A DNA stretch of 64,000 nucleotides from Acidiphilium rubrum (GTDB taxonomy: Bacteria; Pseudomonadota; Alphaproteobacteria; Acetobacterales; Acetobacteraceae): positions 1-64,000 of the forward strand of contig NZ_FTNE01000021.1 of assembly GCF_900156265.1 (NCBI RefSeq), read 5' to 3'. Shown in pieces: positions 24,667 to 33,881 of this stretch. Both the position numbers and the translations under genes were made by a program. Every line of letters starts with the position of its first letter. The stretch's first letter is position 1. The notes under the pieces were generated by a model. It was not told where the DNA came from, did no database searches, and worked only from the letters and a program-made list of their open reading frames with translations.

Positions 24667-24789
24667 CCTTCTTTTTTGTGAACAAAAAAGAAGCAAAAAA
24701 AACTTTGGTAATTTGGGCTCGTGCCCGTGAAAACGCCCGTGCCACAGAGTTCGAAAGTTTTTTGCTTCTTTTTTACAAAAAAGAAGCCT
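24667..24789. repeat. AT-rich double-hairpin repeat, complete copy between convergent genes
   Basis: The left hairpin is CTTCTTTTTTGT / ACAAAAAAGAAG (12-bp perfect stem), the right one CTTCTTTTTT / AAAAAAGAAG, in mirror arrangement with a GC-rich middle (GCCCGTG...ACGCCCGTGCC). It fills the gap between the kinase and acylphosphatase stop codons, so it could serve as a terminator for both. Confidence 0.95.
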
Positions 24790-24791
24790 TC

Positions 24792-25085
24792 CTACCCCTG
24801 ACCCGCCACCGCCGCAGTCGGCCGTTTGACAAACCCCGGCTCCACCGGCGGCTCCGCGAAATCCTCCGTCACCGTCACCACCTCCGCCCCCGGCGGCCCG
24901 CGCCGGCACGCCCGCAGCAATTCCTCCACCGCCGGCGCATCGCCCGCCACCAGCGCTTCCAGGCTGCCATCGCGGCGGTTTCGCACCCAGCCCGCCAGAC
25001 CAAGCCGGCGCGCCCGCACCATCATCCAGTCGCGAAACCCGACACCCTGCACCCGGCCCGTCAGTATCAGCGATTTCGCGATCAT
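24792..25085 (-). CDS. acyP: Acylphosphatase
   Basis: The 97-residue small enzyme hydrolyses carboxyl-phosphate bonds. The phosphate-binding loop with catalytic Arg is GRVQGVGFRDW and the catalytic Asn is in GWVRNRRDGSLEALVAG. The ATG at 25085 gives the usual N terminus (MIAKSLILTGRVQG); a GTG at 25109 would overlap the ATP12 gene. It follows ATP12 by 16 bp and ends next to the AT-rich repeat. Confidence 0.92.
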   Translation of the reverse strand: MIAKSLILTGRVQGVGFRDWMMVRARRLGLAGWVRNRRDGSLEALVAGDAPAVEELLRACRRGPPGAEVVTVTEDFAEPPVEPGFVKRPTAAVAGQG

Positions 25086-25101
25086 GCGTCGAACGCCACC
25101 C

Positions 25102-25797
25102 TCATGCACGCGTCAGAGTAACGAACTCCACGGCCGATGCAACGTCGCGCGCCACCGCCTCGCGCCGAACCGCCGCCTCTGCATCGATCCCCCAGGATTG
25201 CTCCTGCCACGCCTCGTCGAGCCTCGCCAATCCATGCGCCGCCGCCGGATCGATCGCACCGCCCACCGAAGCCAGCCCGAGCACCAGACTGCCCAGCGCC
25301 GGCACCGCGACCCCAAGCCCCGCCAAGGCCCACTCATCCTGCATCGCCAACGCGCCCGCCAACGCCTGCATCGCCGCCGCCGGCTGCGTCACCGCCATAA
25401 TACCATGCGTCACCATGAGCCGCGCGCCATACCGCTCCGCCGCCCAATCGAGCCAGGGCTGCCAGTCTTCGTGCTGGCGTGAAGCCAACCCCGCCGGCGC
25501 ATCGGCGCGATAACACAGCAGATCGGTCTCGCCATAGGCCAGCAGATTGCGCCGCAGCGCATCAGGGTCCGGCGCCACCCGCTCGATCGCCGCCCCCGCC
25601 AACCGTGTCAGCGGCAGATCATCGGGAATCACCGTCGCATTGGCCGCCCGCCATTCCCCGGCAATCGCCGCCGCCAGCGGCCGATGCGCCACCGCAAGCA
25701 CCGCCCCGCCCGGCAGCCGCACCGGCTTGCCATCCAGCCGCACACCGAACCCGGCCGCCTCTTCCGCCACGCTCACCTCGGTCCAGAACCGGCGCAT
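25102..25797 (-). CDS. ATP12-family F1-ATPase assembly chaperone
   Basis: The 231 residues match the alphaproteobacterial/mitochondrial ATP12 family that binds the F1 alpha subunit before assembly. Marks: MRRFWTEVSV at the start, GFGVRLDGKPVRLPGG, ANATVIPDDLPLTRLA, the conserved TDLLCYRADAPAGLASRQHEDWQPWLDW block, and a C-terminal helix with HGLARLDEAWQEQSWGID. The atp operon is not in the window. It lies four bases after the AsmA gene and 16 bp before acylphosphatase. Confidence 0.95.
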   Translation of the reverse strand: MRRFWTEVSVAEEAAGFGVRLDGKPVRLPGGAVLAVAHRPLAAAIAGEWRAANATVIPDDLPLTRLAGAAIERVAPDPDALRRNLLAYGETDLLCYRADAPAGLASRQHEDWQPWLDWAAERYGARLMVTHGIMAVTQPAAAMQALAGALAMQDEWALAGLGVAVPALGSLVLGLASVGGAIDPAAAHGLARLDEAWQEQSWGIDAEAAVRREAVARDVASAVEFVTLTRA

Positions 25798-25801
25798 CGG
25801 T

Positions 25802-28420
25802 TCAGTGAAACAACGAGTTCAGCAAATTCTGCGGCCCACGCGCCGGCGCCCCACCCGGCGCCGGCAACGTCCCCCCCGCCGGCCCGCTCGGCATCGGACC
25901 GGCATGACCCAGCCGCGCCAGGGCCAGCGCACCGGTGCAGCTCTGCGGATCGGCCGGCTTCGGCGCAAGCCCGAGATTCTGCGCGAGCCGCCCCAGCACC
26001 GTGCCGCCATTATGCCCAAGCTGCCGCGCCAGCGCCGCCGCCGTCGCGCCATAATCCCCGGCCGGCGCAATCCCCTCACGCGGATGCGCAAACGTGCCGC
26101 TCACCGAAACCGGGATCGGCGCCGACCCCGTCCCCACCCGCACGGTCGGGCGCAGAATCAGATTAAGCCGCTCCGCACCCAGATCGAGCGAACCGGTCCC
26201 GGTCAGATACATCCGGCTGGAATCCAGCGTCAGCGCCCGCACATTGGCGAGGCCGTTACGCGCATCCAGCCGCCCGGCAAAGCAGCGCACCATGACCGGC
26301 CCCTGCGCCCCGACCATCGAGGCCGGCAACCCCGCCGCGCTGAGCGAGGAACCGAACAACCGATCAAGCAGCGCACCATCGATTTCGCCGTTCACCGTCG
26401 AAACCCCCAACGTGCCGTTCAACGTCGCCGCAATCCCCCGCGGCGTATTCCCCTGCCCCGCAAGATCGGCATACAGTTGCACGGTCGCCGCCGCACTGTT
26501 CGGCAGACCCAGCACCGTCAGCAGCGGTGCCAGCCGGAACGCCGGCGCCGCCTCGGTCACATGCACCCGCGGCGGATTGGCCGTCGCATCGATCGCCACG
26601 GTCCCGCTGATCGACCCACCCGGCAGCTCCGCGGTGATCGGCCGCACATTCAGCACACCGTCATGCAGCAACCCGTGCGCGGTGATCGCATCATAGGTCG
26701 CGCCGTCGTACATCAACTGCCCGATCGTCAGTTCGACATTGCCATCCCCCTGCCGCAGCAGGCCGAACGGCAGCGGCGTCGCCGGAATCAAATCCCCGGC
26801 ATCCGCGGCGCTGGGCGGCACGGCAGCTTGCGGCGCGGTCGTGCCGCCCGCCGCCGGCTTCGGCATCGCTTGCAGCAGCGCCGTCAGATCGATCCGCGGC
26901 GCGTTGATCACCGCCTGCAAATCCGGCGTCGCCCCCCGCGTCAGGCTGAACGCACCGCCGAACTGTCCCTGATCGGCGGTGACCGCCAGACTATCGAGCC
27001 CGATCACGCGCGACAGCCCCTGCCCGCCCGGATCGGTCAGCAGGCCGGACAGGCCGATATTGGTCCAGGCCGGCAACGGGCGACCCGCCAGATCCGAAAG
27101 ATGTGCCAGATTGGGCACCCGCGCCGTGATTTTCAGCGCGACCCCGGCAAGTTTCGCCGGGCTCGCAATACCGCCGGCCACGCCGAACTGCGCATTGCCC
27201 ACCTTCGCCGCGAGATTAACCGCGAACCGCTCACCCGTGTTGGCCGGCGCGGACTTGGGCACCGGCGTGCCGAGGGCGGCCACCAAAATCGGCCCGAGCG
27301 GCCCGGCCGTCCCTTCGAGCCCGACCGGCTTGCCCTGATACTGCCCCGCCAGCGCGATGTTCAACGGCTGATCGAGCGAGGCCATGGTCGCGTTCAACGA
27401 CGAAATCGACAGCCCCTTGCGCCAGGTATCCAGGTTCGATTGCCCGGCGGTCAGGCTCGCGTTGCTGATCGTCGGCAGCCCCGGCGTCGCCTGATCGGCC
27501 TGGGTGATCTGGGCGGCAAACGCCACCGTCTGCAACGGCGGCAGGTTGAACCCGGCCGCATAAGGATCGAGCGCCGCCAGATCGGGGATCGCCGCATGCA
27601 GATCGAGCGCGTAGCCGTCAAGATGCCGTGGATGCGCGATGCTCCCCTTCAGCCGCAGGGTCGCATTCTGCGCACCGAGCGTAACATCGACCGGCCACAC
27701 GCCATCCCCGCCGCTCAGGCGCGAGACCGGCCCGGTGGTCCCGGTCAGCGAGAACGGCTGGGAATCGTATTGCGCCTGCATCGATACATGCAGCGGTGCT
27801 GCGAGCGATGCGGCACTGCCGGTAAAATGCACGATGGTCAACACGGTCGGCGCCGCTGCCGCAGCGACCTGCCCTGGCTGCAACGGCACCAGCGCCGCCG
27901 GCGGCTTGTAGGTGATCGTGCCGTTCTCGATCGAGACCGATTGCAGCGCGATGCCATGCCCGGCCGAAGCCCGCGCAGGGGCCGCACCGGTCGAGGCCGG
28001 GGCGCTCGATCCATGGTCGAACAGCCAGTTGGGCGTGCCGGTCGGCCCGTATTCCAGCGTGATCACCGGGTCGATCAGCGCGAGCTTGATGATATCGATC
28101 CGGTGGCTCAGCAGCGGCAGCAGCGCCACCTGCGCCTCGATCCGCTGCAGGCTCGCCATATCGGCATCGGCATAGCCGGGCGGATTGGCCAGCGTAATCC
28201 CGCTCGCCGAAATCGTCGGCACCAGCGAGAGCGTCATGTGCAGCGGCCCGGTAATGGTCAGCTGCCGCCCGGTCGCCTGCTCCACCGCCGCGATGATGCG
28301 CGGTTTGTACGAATCCGGATTGAACGTCGCGACAAAAATCGCCACCGCCGCCACCGGCACGACGATCACGAGCGCAACGACGATCAGCGCAATGCGGCGA
28401 ACTGTACTAGATTTCTGCAT
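25802..28420 (-). CDS. AsmA family protein
   Basis: About 872 residues. One N-terminal membrane helix (IALIVVALVIVVPVAAVAIFV) is followed by the AsmA N-terminal signature FNPDSYKPRIIAAVEQATGRQLTITG and LVPTISASGITLANPPGY. A long beta-rich part follows, and the C-terminal AsmA_2 region has LFGSSLSAAGLPAS, VRALTLDSSRMYLTGTGSLDLGAERLNLILRP and a closing SVSGTFAHP. AsmA-like proteins are inner-membrane anchored, span the periplasm and take part in outer-membrane lipid transport or assembly. ATG 28420 has CGGAA five bases upstream; ATG 28432 is possible. Confidence 0.93.
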   Translation of the reverse strand: MQKSSTVRRIALIVVALVIVVPVAAVAIFVATFNPDSYKPRIIAAVEQATGRQLTITGPLHMTLSLVPTISASGITLANPPGYADADMASLQRIEAQVALLPLLSHRIDIIKLALIDPVITLEYGPTGTPNWLFDHGSSAPASTGAAPARASAGHGIALQSVSIENGTITYKPPAALVPLQPGQVAAAAAPTVLTIVHFTGSAASLAAPLHVSMQAQYDSQPFSLTGTTGPVSRLSGGDGVWPVDVTLGAQNATLRLKGSIAHPRHLDGYALDLHAAIPDLAALDPYAAGFNLPPLQTVAFAAQITQADQATPGLPTISNASLTAGQSNLDTWRKGLSISSLNATMASLDQPLNIALAGQYQGKPVGLEGTAGPLGPILVAALGTPVPKSAPANTGERFAVNLAAKVGNAQFGVAGGIASPAKLAGVALKITARVPNLAHLSDLAGRPLPAWTNIGLSGLLTDPGGQGLSRVIGLDSLAVTADQGQFGGAFSLTRGATPDLQAVINAPRIDLTALLQAMPKPAAGGTTAPQAAVPPSAADAGDLIPATPLPFGLLRQGDGNVELTIGQLMYDGATYDAITAHGLLHDGVLNVRPITAELPGGSISGTVAIDATANPPRVHVTEAAPAFRLAPLLTVLGLPNSAAATVQLYADLAGQGNTPRGIAATLNGTLGVSTVNGEIDGALLDRLFGSSLSAAGLPASMVGAQGPVMVRCFAGRLDARNGLANVRALTLDSSRMYLTGTGSLDLGAERLNLILRPTVRVGTGSAPIPVSVSGTFAHPREGIAPAGDYGATAAALARQLGHNGGTVLGRLAQNLGLAPKPADPQSCTGALALARLGHAGPMPSGPAGGTLPAPGGAPARGPQNLLNSLFH

Positions 28421-28483
28421 GATATTCCGCATACGGGCTTTTGCTGACCTTCGCGAGCAGACGACGGCCGCATTGCGATTAAT

Positions 28484-30400
28484 TCAGAAGCCGAACATAT
28501 GATCGAAAGAAAACGCGCCCGCAGGTTGCGTTTGTTGGCGTTGCGTTTGCTGGCGCTTGCCGTGGTAGCCGAACAACCGGCACGTCAGATCACGAATGAT
28601 CACATACCCCCCCGCCGCACGCGCCAGATCAGCCGCCCCGAACACCCGCCATGGCTCGACCAGTGCCGAGCCCGAACAGGCGATCGCCAGCGGCATCTCG
28701 GCCACCGCCGCCCCGGTTGCGTCGTGCAGGTGCAGCATCGTCGATGAATACGGATGCCACGCCGCCGAGGCGGGATACACCAGCACACAAAAACTCGGCG
28801 TCGCCGCCGTGCCCAGATCCAGAAACAGCCGCGTCGTCAGCCCCGGCGGCGGCCCGGCGTAGGATTGCGGCTCGCCCTTCCAGGTCATCACCGTATTGAA
28901 CATATGCGCGCCGAAACTGGTCTCGGCGGCGTGGCTGCCATCGCGCAACTCGTAGCGGAACAGCCCGTGCAGCCAGCCATCCGCCTCACCGCCGGACGCG
29001 AAATCATACACCAGCTCGCCGTGCCCGCCGTCCGGCAGCGCATCCGGGGCCAGGATATCATCGAGATCGATCGCCACATCATGATCACGCGGTAGCGCGC
29101 CATAGGCCCGCTCGGCGATTTTCGATCCATCCGGCGCGAACACATCGAGCCGGATCGGCAGATCGGCCTGGTCATGTGCCATCGGCGTCGGCAGCGCGAC
29201 CGAGGTGTAATGCGCGCGCGGCAGGATCGGAAACGGCAATAAAAACCCCCGCCCCAACAGCGGCGACAGGGTTTTCAACGATTGATCGGGCCGCAGATCG
29301 GCCCGCTCGACATTGATATGCGCCATCCGTGTCCGTCCGTTGCGCACCACCTCGTAGCGCGGCCGCACCACATGCCGCCCGGCCCGCACCTCGATCTGCG
29401 CCGGCCAGCGCAGGTCGGGCAGCACCGTGCCGACATCGATCGCGCGGGTCGCAAACGCCGGAATCGCCTTCTCCAACAGCACCGGCGCCTCCGCACCCAT
29501 CCGGTCGAACCCGATCGCACCGGCCGGAATCGCCACCGCGTGGCTGTTCTGCACCCACAGCACCACCCGCTCGTCATCCCGCGGCGCCGGCAGCCCGGCG
29601 AACCGCTCGGAGGGCCAGGCATTGGCATCATGCGTGCAGGACAAACTCGCCCCGCCATCGGTCGCATAGGTATCGAGCGCGTATTTCACCACGTCATGCC
29701 CCGCGACGCCGATTGCGTGCACGAACAATTGCCCGGTGAAGGGCCCGATATTATGCGCCCGCCGCACCTCGGCGCTGCTCAGGCTGATCGTACCGGCATG
29801 ATCGGGGATCGCCCGTTCGAATTCCGCCAGCACCGCACCCGCCGCATCGAACAACCGGCACCACAGCCGCACCGCGTGCCCGCCGTAGCCGGACCAGTAA
29901 TTCGCCGTCACCAGCCGCGTCGCCATCCGGTCGTCATCGCGGAAGAACACGAAATTGGTCGCGAAATTCAGCGGGTCCAGATAGCGCCGCCGGTTGGTCA
30001 GCATCGCATCCGGCAGCCGCACTTCATCCAGCGTCAGGATTTTCGTCCCCACCGGGGCCAGGATTTTCACCCGCTCGGCCAGCCGCGCCGCATCGAACGC
30101 CGCGATCAGCACCGTCGCCGCCCCGCTCTCCGCCAGCGCGGTCAACGGCAGCGTCGCGAACCCCGCCCGCATCTCACCCAAAGCCAGCGTGTCATGCACA
30201 TAGACCCCGGCAACCGGAAACGCCGGCGCCAACGCCCGCAGCGGGGCGAAAATCCGCTCCGGATCATACACCGCAACCGTCCCGCGCGCGGCCAACGTTT
30301 CAGCCAGAACCACCAGCCGCTCCGCCGCCAGCGGATGCGACAGCGCCTTGTAGACCGCGTTGCCGCCCTTCACATTGTCGAACGTATCGATCTCGAGCAT
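28484..30400 (-). CDS. Conserved-looking 638-residue protein of unknown function beside ELM1 and a glycosyltransferase
   Basis: I do not recognise the family. The first 140 residues alternate beta and helix (VAVYDPERIFAPLRAL, VLIAAFDAARLAERVKILAPVGTKILTLDEVRLP), like a Rossmann-type domain. After that it is beta-rich with many aromatic residues (VTANYWSGYGGHAVRLWCRLFD, VVLWVQNSHAVAIPAG, SFGAHMFNTVMTWKGEPQSY). There is no signal peptide or membrane helix. The C terminus carries RQQTQRQQTQ from a 15-bp tandem repeat (28525-28554). It starts four bases after the ELM1 gene, so it is likely to work with ELM1 and the glycosyltransferase in envelope glycan metabolism. Confidence 0.8.
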   Translation of the reverse strand: MLEIDTFDNVKGGNAVYKALSHPLAAERLVVLAETLAARGTVAVYDPERIFAPLRALAPAFPVAGVYVHDTLALGEMRAGFATLPLTALAESGAATVLIAAFDAARLAERVKILAPVGTKILTLDEVRLPDAMLTNRRRYLDPLNFATNFVFFRDDDRMATRLVTANYWSGYGGHAVRLWCRLFDAAGAVLAEFERAIPDHAGTISLSSAEVRRAHNIGPFTGQLFVHAIGVAGHDVVKYALDTYATDGGASLSCTHDANAWPSERFAGLPAPRDDERVVLWVQNSHAVAIPAGAIGFDRMGAEAPVLLEKAIPAFATRAIDVGTVLPDLRWPAQIEVRAGRHVVRPRYEVVRNGRTRMAHINVERADLRPDQSLKTLSPLLGRGFLLPFPILPRAHYTSVALPTPMAHDQADLPIRLDVFAPDGSKIAERAYGALPRDHDVAIDLDDILAPDALPDGGHGELVYDFASGGEADGWLHGLFRYELRDGSHAAETSFGAHMFNTVMTWKGEPQSYAGPPPGLTTRLFLDLGTAATPSFCVLVYPASAAWHPYSSTMLHLHDATGAAVAEMPLAIACSGSALVEPWRVFGAADLARAAGGYVIIRDLTCRLFGYHGKRQQTQRQQTQPAGAFSFDHMFGF

Positions 30401-30404
30401 CGCC

Positions 30405-31397
30405 TCACATCCCCAGGCGGCGGCGCAATTCGCCGGCCGCCATCGGCGTATCGTCCAGCGGCGTCACCGGCCACATCTCGAGCCGGCCGGCAAAATCGCG
30501 CGCCCGGCCGCACGCCACCATGTCATCCATGAACGCACCGATCCGCGTCGATTTGCCCGGCAACCGCGCCAGCATCACCGGCGCCGCAGTCGCCACCGCC
30601 TCGGACACCATCGAAACCGAATCCGCCGTCACCACGATCGCGTCGGCCAGCGCCAGCATCCCGAAATACGGATTGTCGCCGGCCATGTCCCACACCCACG
30701 CGCCGCGCGGTGCCAGCGTTTCCTGAAACATCGCCCGCGCCGCCGCATCGGTCCGGCGCGAGGGGGTCAGCATCACGCTCGCCCTGTCAGCATCCATCAT
30801 GCCGGCCAACCCGTCCGCAATCTGCCGTGCCGCCGCGGTGTCCAGCCGATACCGCCCGTTCGACCCGCCGATCAGCACGGCGACCAGCGGCCGCGGCAGA
30901 TGCGCGAACATCGGCGCCCAAACCGCCCGCGCCTCGGCCAACCGCGCCGGTGTCACCCGATGCATCGCGGTCCGCGCGACGATCACGTTCGGCCCGGTGA
31001 TCGCATCATGCGGTGCCGCGATGATCGCATCGAACCGGTCCGCATCCATCCGCGGATGCTGAATGATCACCGCCGGCAGATCGGGTCGCCGCAGCGCCGC
31101 CACCAACCGCGCCGCCGCGCCGCCCGCACCGATCATCAAATCGCCATCCGGCCCGGCCAGCGCGCCCGCCTCCACCGCACAGGTCGCGCGCGGCCACAGC
31201 ATCGGCGACAAATAATTCCACGGCGCCTTCGGCACGATCACCCGGTTATCGGTCGCAAACCCCGCCGCCTCGGCAAGGCCCAGCGCCTGGTTGCGCAGCC
31301 CCGCCAGGTCGGTACATAAAATCCGCGCGGTCACCGGATTGTCAGCATCGAGCGTCACGATCGCGCGCTCGTCGGTCATAAGGGGCAAAACGGCCAT
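30405..31397 (-). CDS. ELM1/GtrOC1-family protein (mitochondrial fission ELM1-like)
   Basis: The 330 residues match the ELM1 family, GT-B-like proteins of uncertain function in alphaproteobacteria and plants. Marks: LAGLRNQALGLAEAAG near the N terminus, PWNYLSPMLWPRATC, MIGAGGAAARLVAAL, VIIQHPRMDADRFDAIIAAPHD, VAVLIGGSNGRYRLD, ADAIVVTADSVSMVSEAVATAAPVMLARL and the late FMDDMVACGRARDF. ATG 31397 was chosen; ATG 31379 is an alternative. It follows the glycosyltransferase gene by 31 bp and precedes the unknown 638-aa gene by 4 bp. Confidence 0.9.
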   Translation of the reverse strand: MAVLPLMTDERAIVTLDADNPVTARILCTDLAGLRNQALGLAEAAGFATDNRVIVPKAPWNYLSPMLWPRATCAVEAGALAGPDGDLMIGAGGAAARLVAALRRPDLPAVIIQHPRMDADRFDAIIAAPHDAITGPNVIVARTAMHRVTPARLAEARAVWAPMFAHLPRPLVAVLIGGSNGRYRLDTAAARQIADGLAGMMDADRASVMLTPSRRTDAAARAMFQETLAPRGAWVWDMAGDNPYFGMLALADAIVVTADSVSMVSEAVATAAPVMLARLPGKSTRIGAFMDDMVACGRARDFAGRLEMWPVTPLDDTPMAAGELRRRLGM

Positions 31398-31428
31398 GGC
31401 GGCGTTTTGGGTCCACCTCCCGATTTCG

Positions 31429-32625
31429 TCAACTGATGCCGTTTGCAGCCAGCGCCGCCGCCAGCGCCTCACCGCCCAGCGCCGCCCGCGCAAACGCCTG
31501 CCCCCGCGCCGCCAGCGCCGCCCGCCGCCCGGCATCCTCGGCCAATTCACGCAGCAGCGCCGCCGCATGGCCCACATCCGGCGCCGCCCACAAGCTCGCC
31601 GCCCCTTCGTAATCACCGCGCGGATCATCGACCGGCACCAGCCGATACGACACCAGCGCCGCACTCGTCTCATCCATGAACTGCAGCGTGCCGGACCATC
31701 CGGTCGCCACCACCGCAATCCCCCGCAGCATCGCCTCCGCCGGCACCAGCCCGAACCCCTCGGCGCGATGCAGGCTCATCACGATATCGGCACTCGCCAG
31801 CAACGCCCGCAGCGTCTCGCCCGACCACACCGCATCGACCAGCCGAATATTTCCCACCCCGCCGATCGCGCCCCGCAGCACCGCCATATCCGCCGGAAAC
31901 GCCGCCCCGCCCGCCAGCTTCAACACCAAAATCCGGTCCGCCCGATTCCCGAACGCCGACCGATGCGCCGCAATCGCCGCCAACGGATTCTTCCGCGCGA
32001 AACTCGCGCCCAGATTCGCGATCACGACCGTCACCACCGCCTCCGCCGGCAAATCGAACAGCCCCCGCCGCGCCCGCGCCTCGATCAAATCCACGGCACC
32101 CAGCGGATACGGCACCAGCCGCACCATCCCCGGATACACTTGCTCGATCGCCGCCTTGGTGAACGCCGATGGCGCCCAGATTTCATGCACGAACCGCGCC
32201 CCGCCGCGCCACGATCGCGGCAGCGCCTCCAACTCCCAGTTCCACACCCCGACCACCCGATGCCCGCGCAAATAATCCTGCGGCGCCCGCGCCAGCATCA
32301 ATGGGATCGACGGCGCATTCACATGCAGCAACACCGCCGCCCCCGCCGGCAAATCCGCCGGCACCGGCCGCCGCAACACGCCCAATTCCACCGCCCCCAC
32401 CAATGGCACCAGCGCCCGCACCCCGGCCTGCAACACCCTTGCCGCCTCACCCAGGCCGGAAATCCGCGCCATCTCGCCGGCAACCACGACGCCGGTGCTC
32501 GCTGCCGGTGCCACCGCATCCGCCCGCGGCGCCAGCGCCGTCGCCACCGCGCGCAATCCTGCGCGCCGCGCACCGGGCGGCAGGATGCGCCAGGCTCGGT
32601 GCGCCAGGCTCAGGCGGTTAGACAT
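31429..32625 (-). CDS. Glycosyltransferase (GT4/GT1 type)
   Basis: The 398-residue GT-B enzyme has a C-terminal nucleotide-sugar domain with VVIANLGASFARKNPLAAI, ILVLKLAGG, the E-X7-E-like segment HRAEGFGLVPAEAMLRGIAVVATGWSG and a closing helix. The N-terminal half has GEMARISGLGEAARVLQ, the acceptor-domain glycine motif, and HVNAPSIPLML. It probably adds sugar to a cell-surface glycan. ATG 32625 (MSNRLSL) was chosen because the upstream frame runs into the AT-rich repeat. First gene of the leftward group with ELM1. Confidence 0.88.
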   Translation of the reverse strand: MSNRLSLAHRAWRILPPGARRAGLRAVATALAPRADAVAPAASTGVVVAGEMARISGLGEAARVLQAGVRALVPLVGAVELGVLRRPVPADLPAGAAVLLHVNAPSIPLMLARAPQDYLRGHRVVGVWNWELEALPRSWRGGARFVHEIWAPSAFTKAAIEQVYPGMVRLVPYPLGAVDLIEARARRGLFDLPAEAVVTVVIANLGASFARKNPLAAIAAHRSAFGNRADRILVLKLAGGAAFPADMAVLRGAIGGVGNIRLVDAVWSGETLRALLASADIVMSLHRAEGFGLVPAEAMLRGIAVVATGWSGTLQFMDETSAALVSYRLVPVDDPRGDYEGAASLWAAPDVGHAAALLRELAEDAGRRAALAARGQAFARAALGGEALAAALAANGIS

Positions 32626-32638
32626 GGAAGGCAGCAAG

Positions 32639-32763
32639 TTCTTCTTTTTTTGTAAAAAAAGAAGCAAAAAAACTTTTATTCGTTAGGGCGGTGCGCGCGA
32701 AAACGCCGGTGGCCAAAACCAATAAAAGTTTTTTGCTGTTTTTTTTCAAAAAAGCAGAGCTTC
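32639..32763. repeat. AT-rich double-hairpin repeat, complete copy between divergent genes
   Basis: The left hairpin CTTCTTTTTTT / AAAAAAAGAAG and right hairpin CTGTTTTTTTT / AAAAAAGCAG are in mirror arrangement around GGGCGGTGCGCGCGAAAACG. It lies between the glycosyltransferase start and the deacylase gene, so it cannot be a simple terminator for either. Confidence 0.93.
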
Positions 32764-32872
32764 CCTTCCCTACCCCCACCTGCTCGCACGGTTGCAGCAT
32801 TTTCATCTCCGGTTAGACTGACGCCATGGCGTGGAAAAACCTTCTGCCTGATCGATCGGAATATGCACGGTG

Positions 32873-33847
32873 ATGGAAGCTATTACCGCGCCCGCGCAAT
32901 CTCAGGAAGCGAATGACCTGCCGCGCTTCACCGTCGCCCTGCGCCCACCCGACATCACACCCTGGCTCCCCGGCAACACCGGCCTGCCCGGCTTCACCAG
33001 CTTCGCCGCCACCCGCTCCGGCCCGCACGTCCTGATCATCGGCCTGATGCACGGCAACGAAATCGCCGGCGCCATCGCCATCGACGCCCTGCTCCGCGCC
33101 GGCATCCGCCCCGAACGCGGCCGCCTCACCCTCGGTTTCGGCAACATCGAAGCCTTCGCCCGGTTCGACGCCGGCAACCCCATCGCCTCACGCTTCATCG
33201 ATGAAGACATGAACCGCGTGTGGGACATCGCAACCCTCGAAGGCCCGCGCACCTCCCTCGAACTCCAACGCGCCCGCGCCATGCGCAGTATCGTCGATAG
33301 CGCCGATTGGGTGCTCGACCTGCACTCGATGCTCTGGCCCTCCGACCCCCTGCTCCTCTGCGGCCAAGGCGCACGCGGCAAAACCCTCGCACTCAACATC
33401 GGCACCCCCAACCTCGTCGTCGCCGATTGCGGCCACGCCGGCGGTAAACGCCTGATCGACTACCCCCGCTTCACCGCCGAACACGGCGACGCCGCCTCCG
33501 TCCTCGTCGAAGCCGGCCAACACTGGCAAACCCCCACCGTTACCCAAATGAGCGCCAGCATCACCGCCCTGCTCCACCACGCCGGCATGCTCCCCAACCC
33601 GCCACAACCCACCCAAACCACCCCACCCCGCTTCGCCGAAGTCACCCGCGTCGTCACCGCCACCACCGGACGCTTCGCCTTCGTGCGCCCCTTCCGCGGC
33701 GGCGAAATCATCCCCACAAGCGGTACAATCCTCGCCTACGACGGCATCGCCGAAGTCCGCACCCCCCACGATCAATGCCTCCTCGTCATGCCCAGCCACC
33801 GCACCGGCCGCGGCCACACCGCCGTCCGCCTGGCGAAGTTCCAGTAA
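32873..33847 (+). CDS. Succinylglutamate desuccinylase/aspartoacylase family zinc deacylase
   Basis: The 324-residue M14-type deacylase has zinc ligands in LMHGNEIAG (His and Glu) and DLHSM (His). Other marks are FGNIEAFARFDAGNP, FIDEDMNRVWD (conserved substrate-binding Arg), VEAGQHW near the catalytic Glu, and a C-terminal beta domain ending GHTAVRLAKF. The family removes acyl groups from amino acids or related amides; the substrate here is open. GTG at 32870 directly precedes the ATG used. It converges with an alpha/beta hydrolase gene across a GC-rich palindrome. Confidence 0.9.
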   Translation: MEAITAPAQSQEANDLPRFTVALRPPDITPWLPGNTGLPGFTSFAATRSGPHVLIIGLMHGNEIAGAIAIDALLRAGIRPERGRLTLGFGNIEAFARFDAGNPIASRFIDEDMNRVWDIATLEGPRTSLELQRARAMRSIVDSADWVLDLHSMLWPSDPLLLCGQGARGKTLALNIGTPNLVVADCGHAGGKRLIDYPRFTAEHGDAASVLVEAGQHWQTPTVTQMSASITALLHHAGMLPNPPQPTQTTPPRFAEVTRVVTATTGRFAFVRPFRGGEIIPTSGTILAYDGIAEVRTPHDQCLLVMPSHRTGRGHTAVRLAKFQ

Positions 33848-33881
33848 TGCTGATGGGGCTTGGGTGCTGGGTTAAGCAAGC

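Noticed and set aside
25547-28447. A 966-codon frame antisense to AsmA
   Set aside because: Arg/Gln-rich shadow; AsmA has a membrane helix and family motifs on the other strand.
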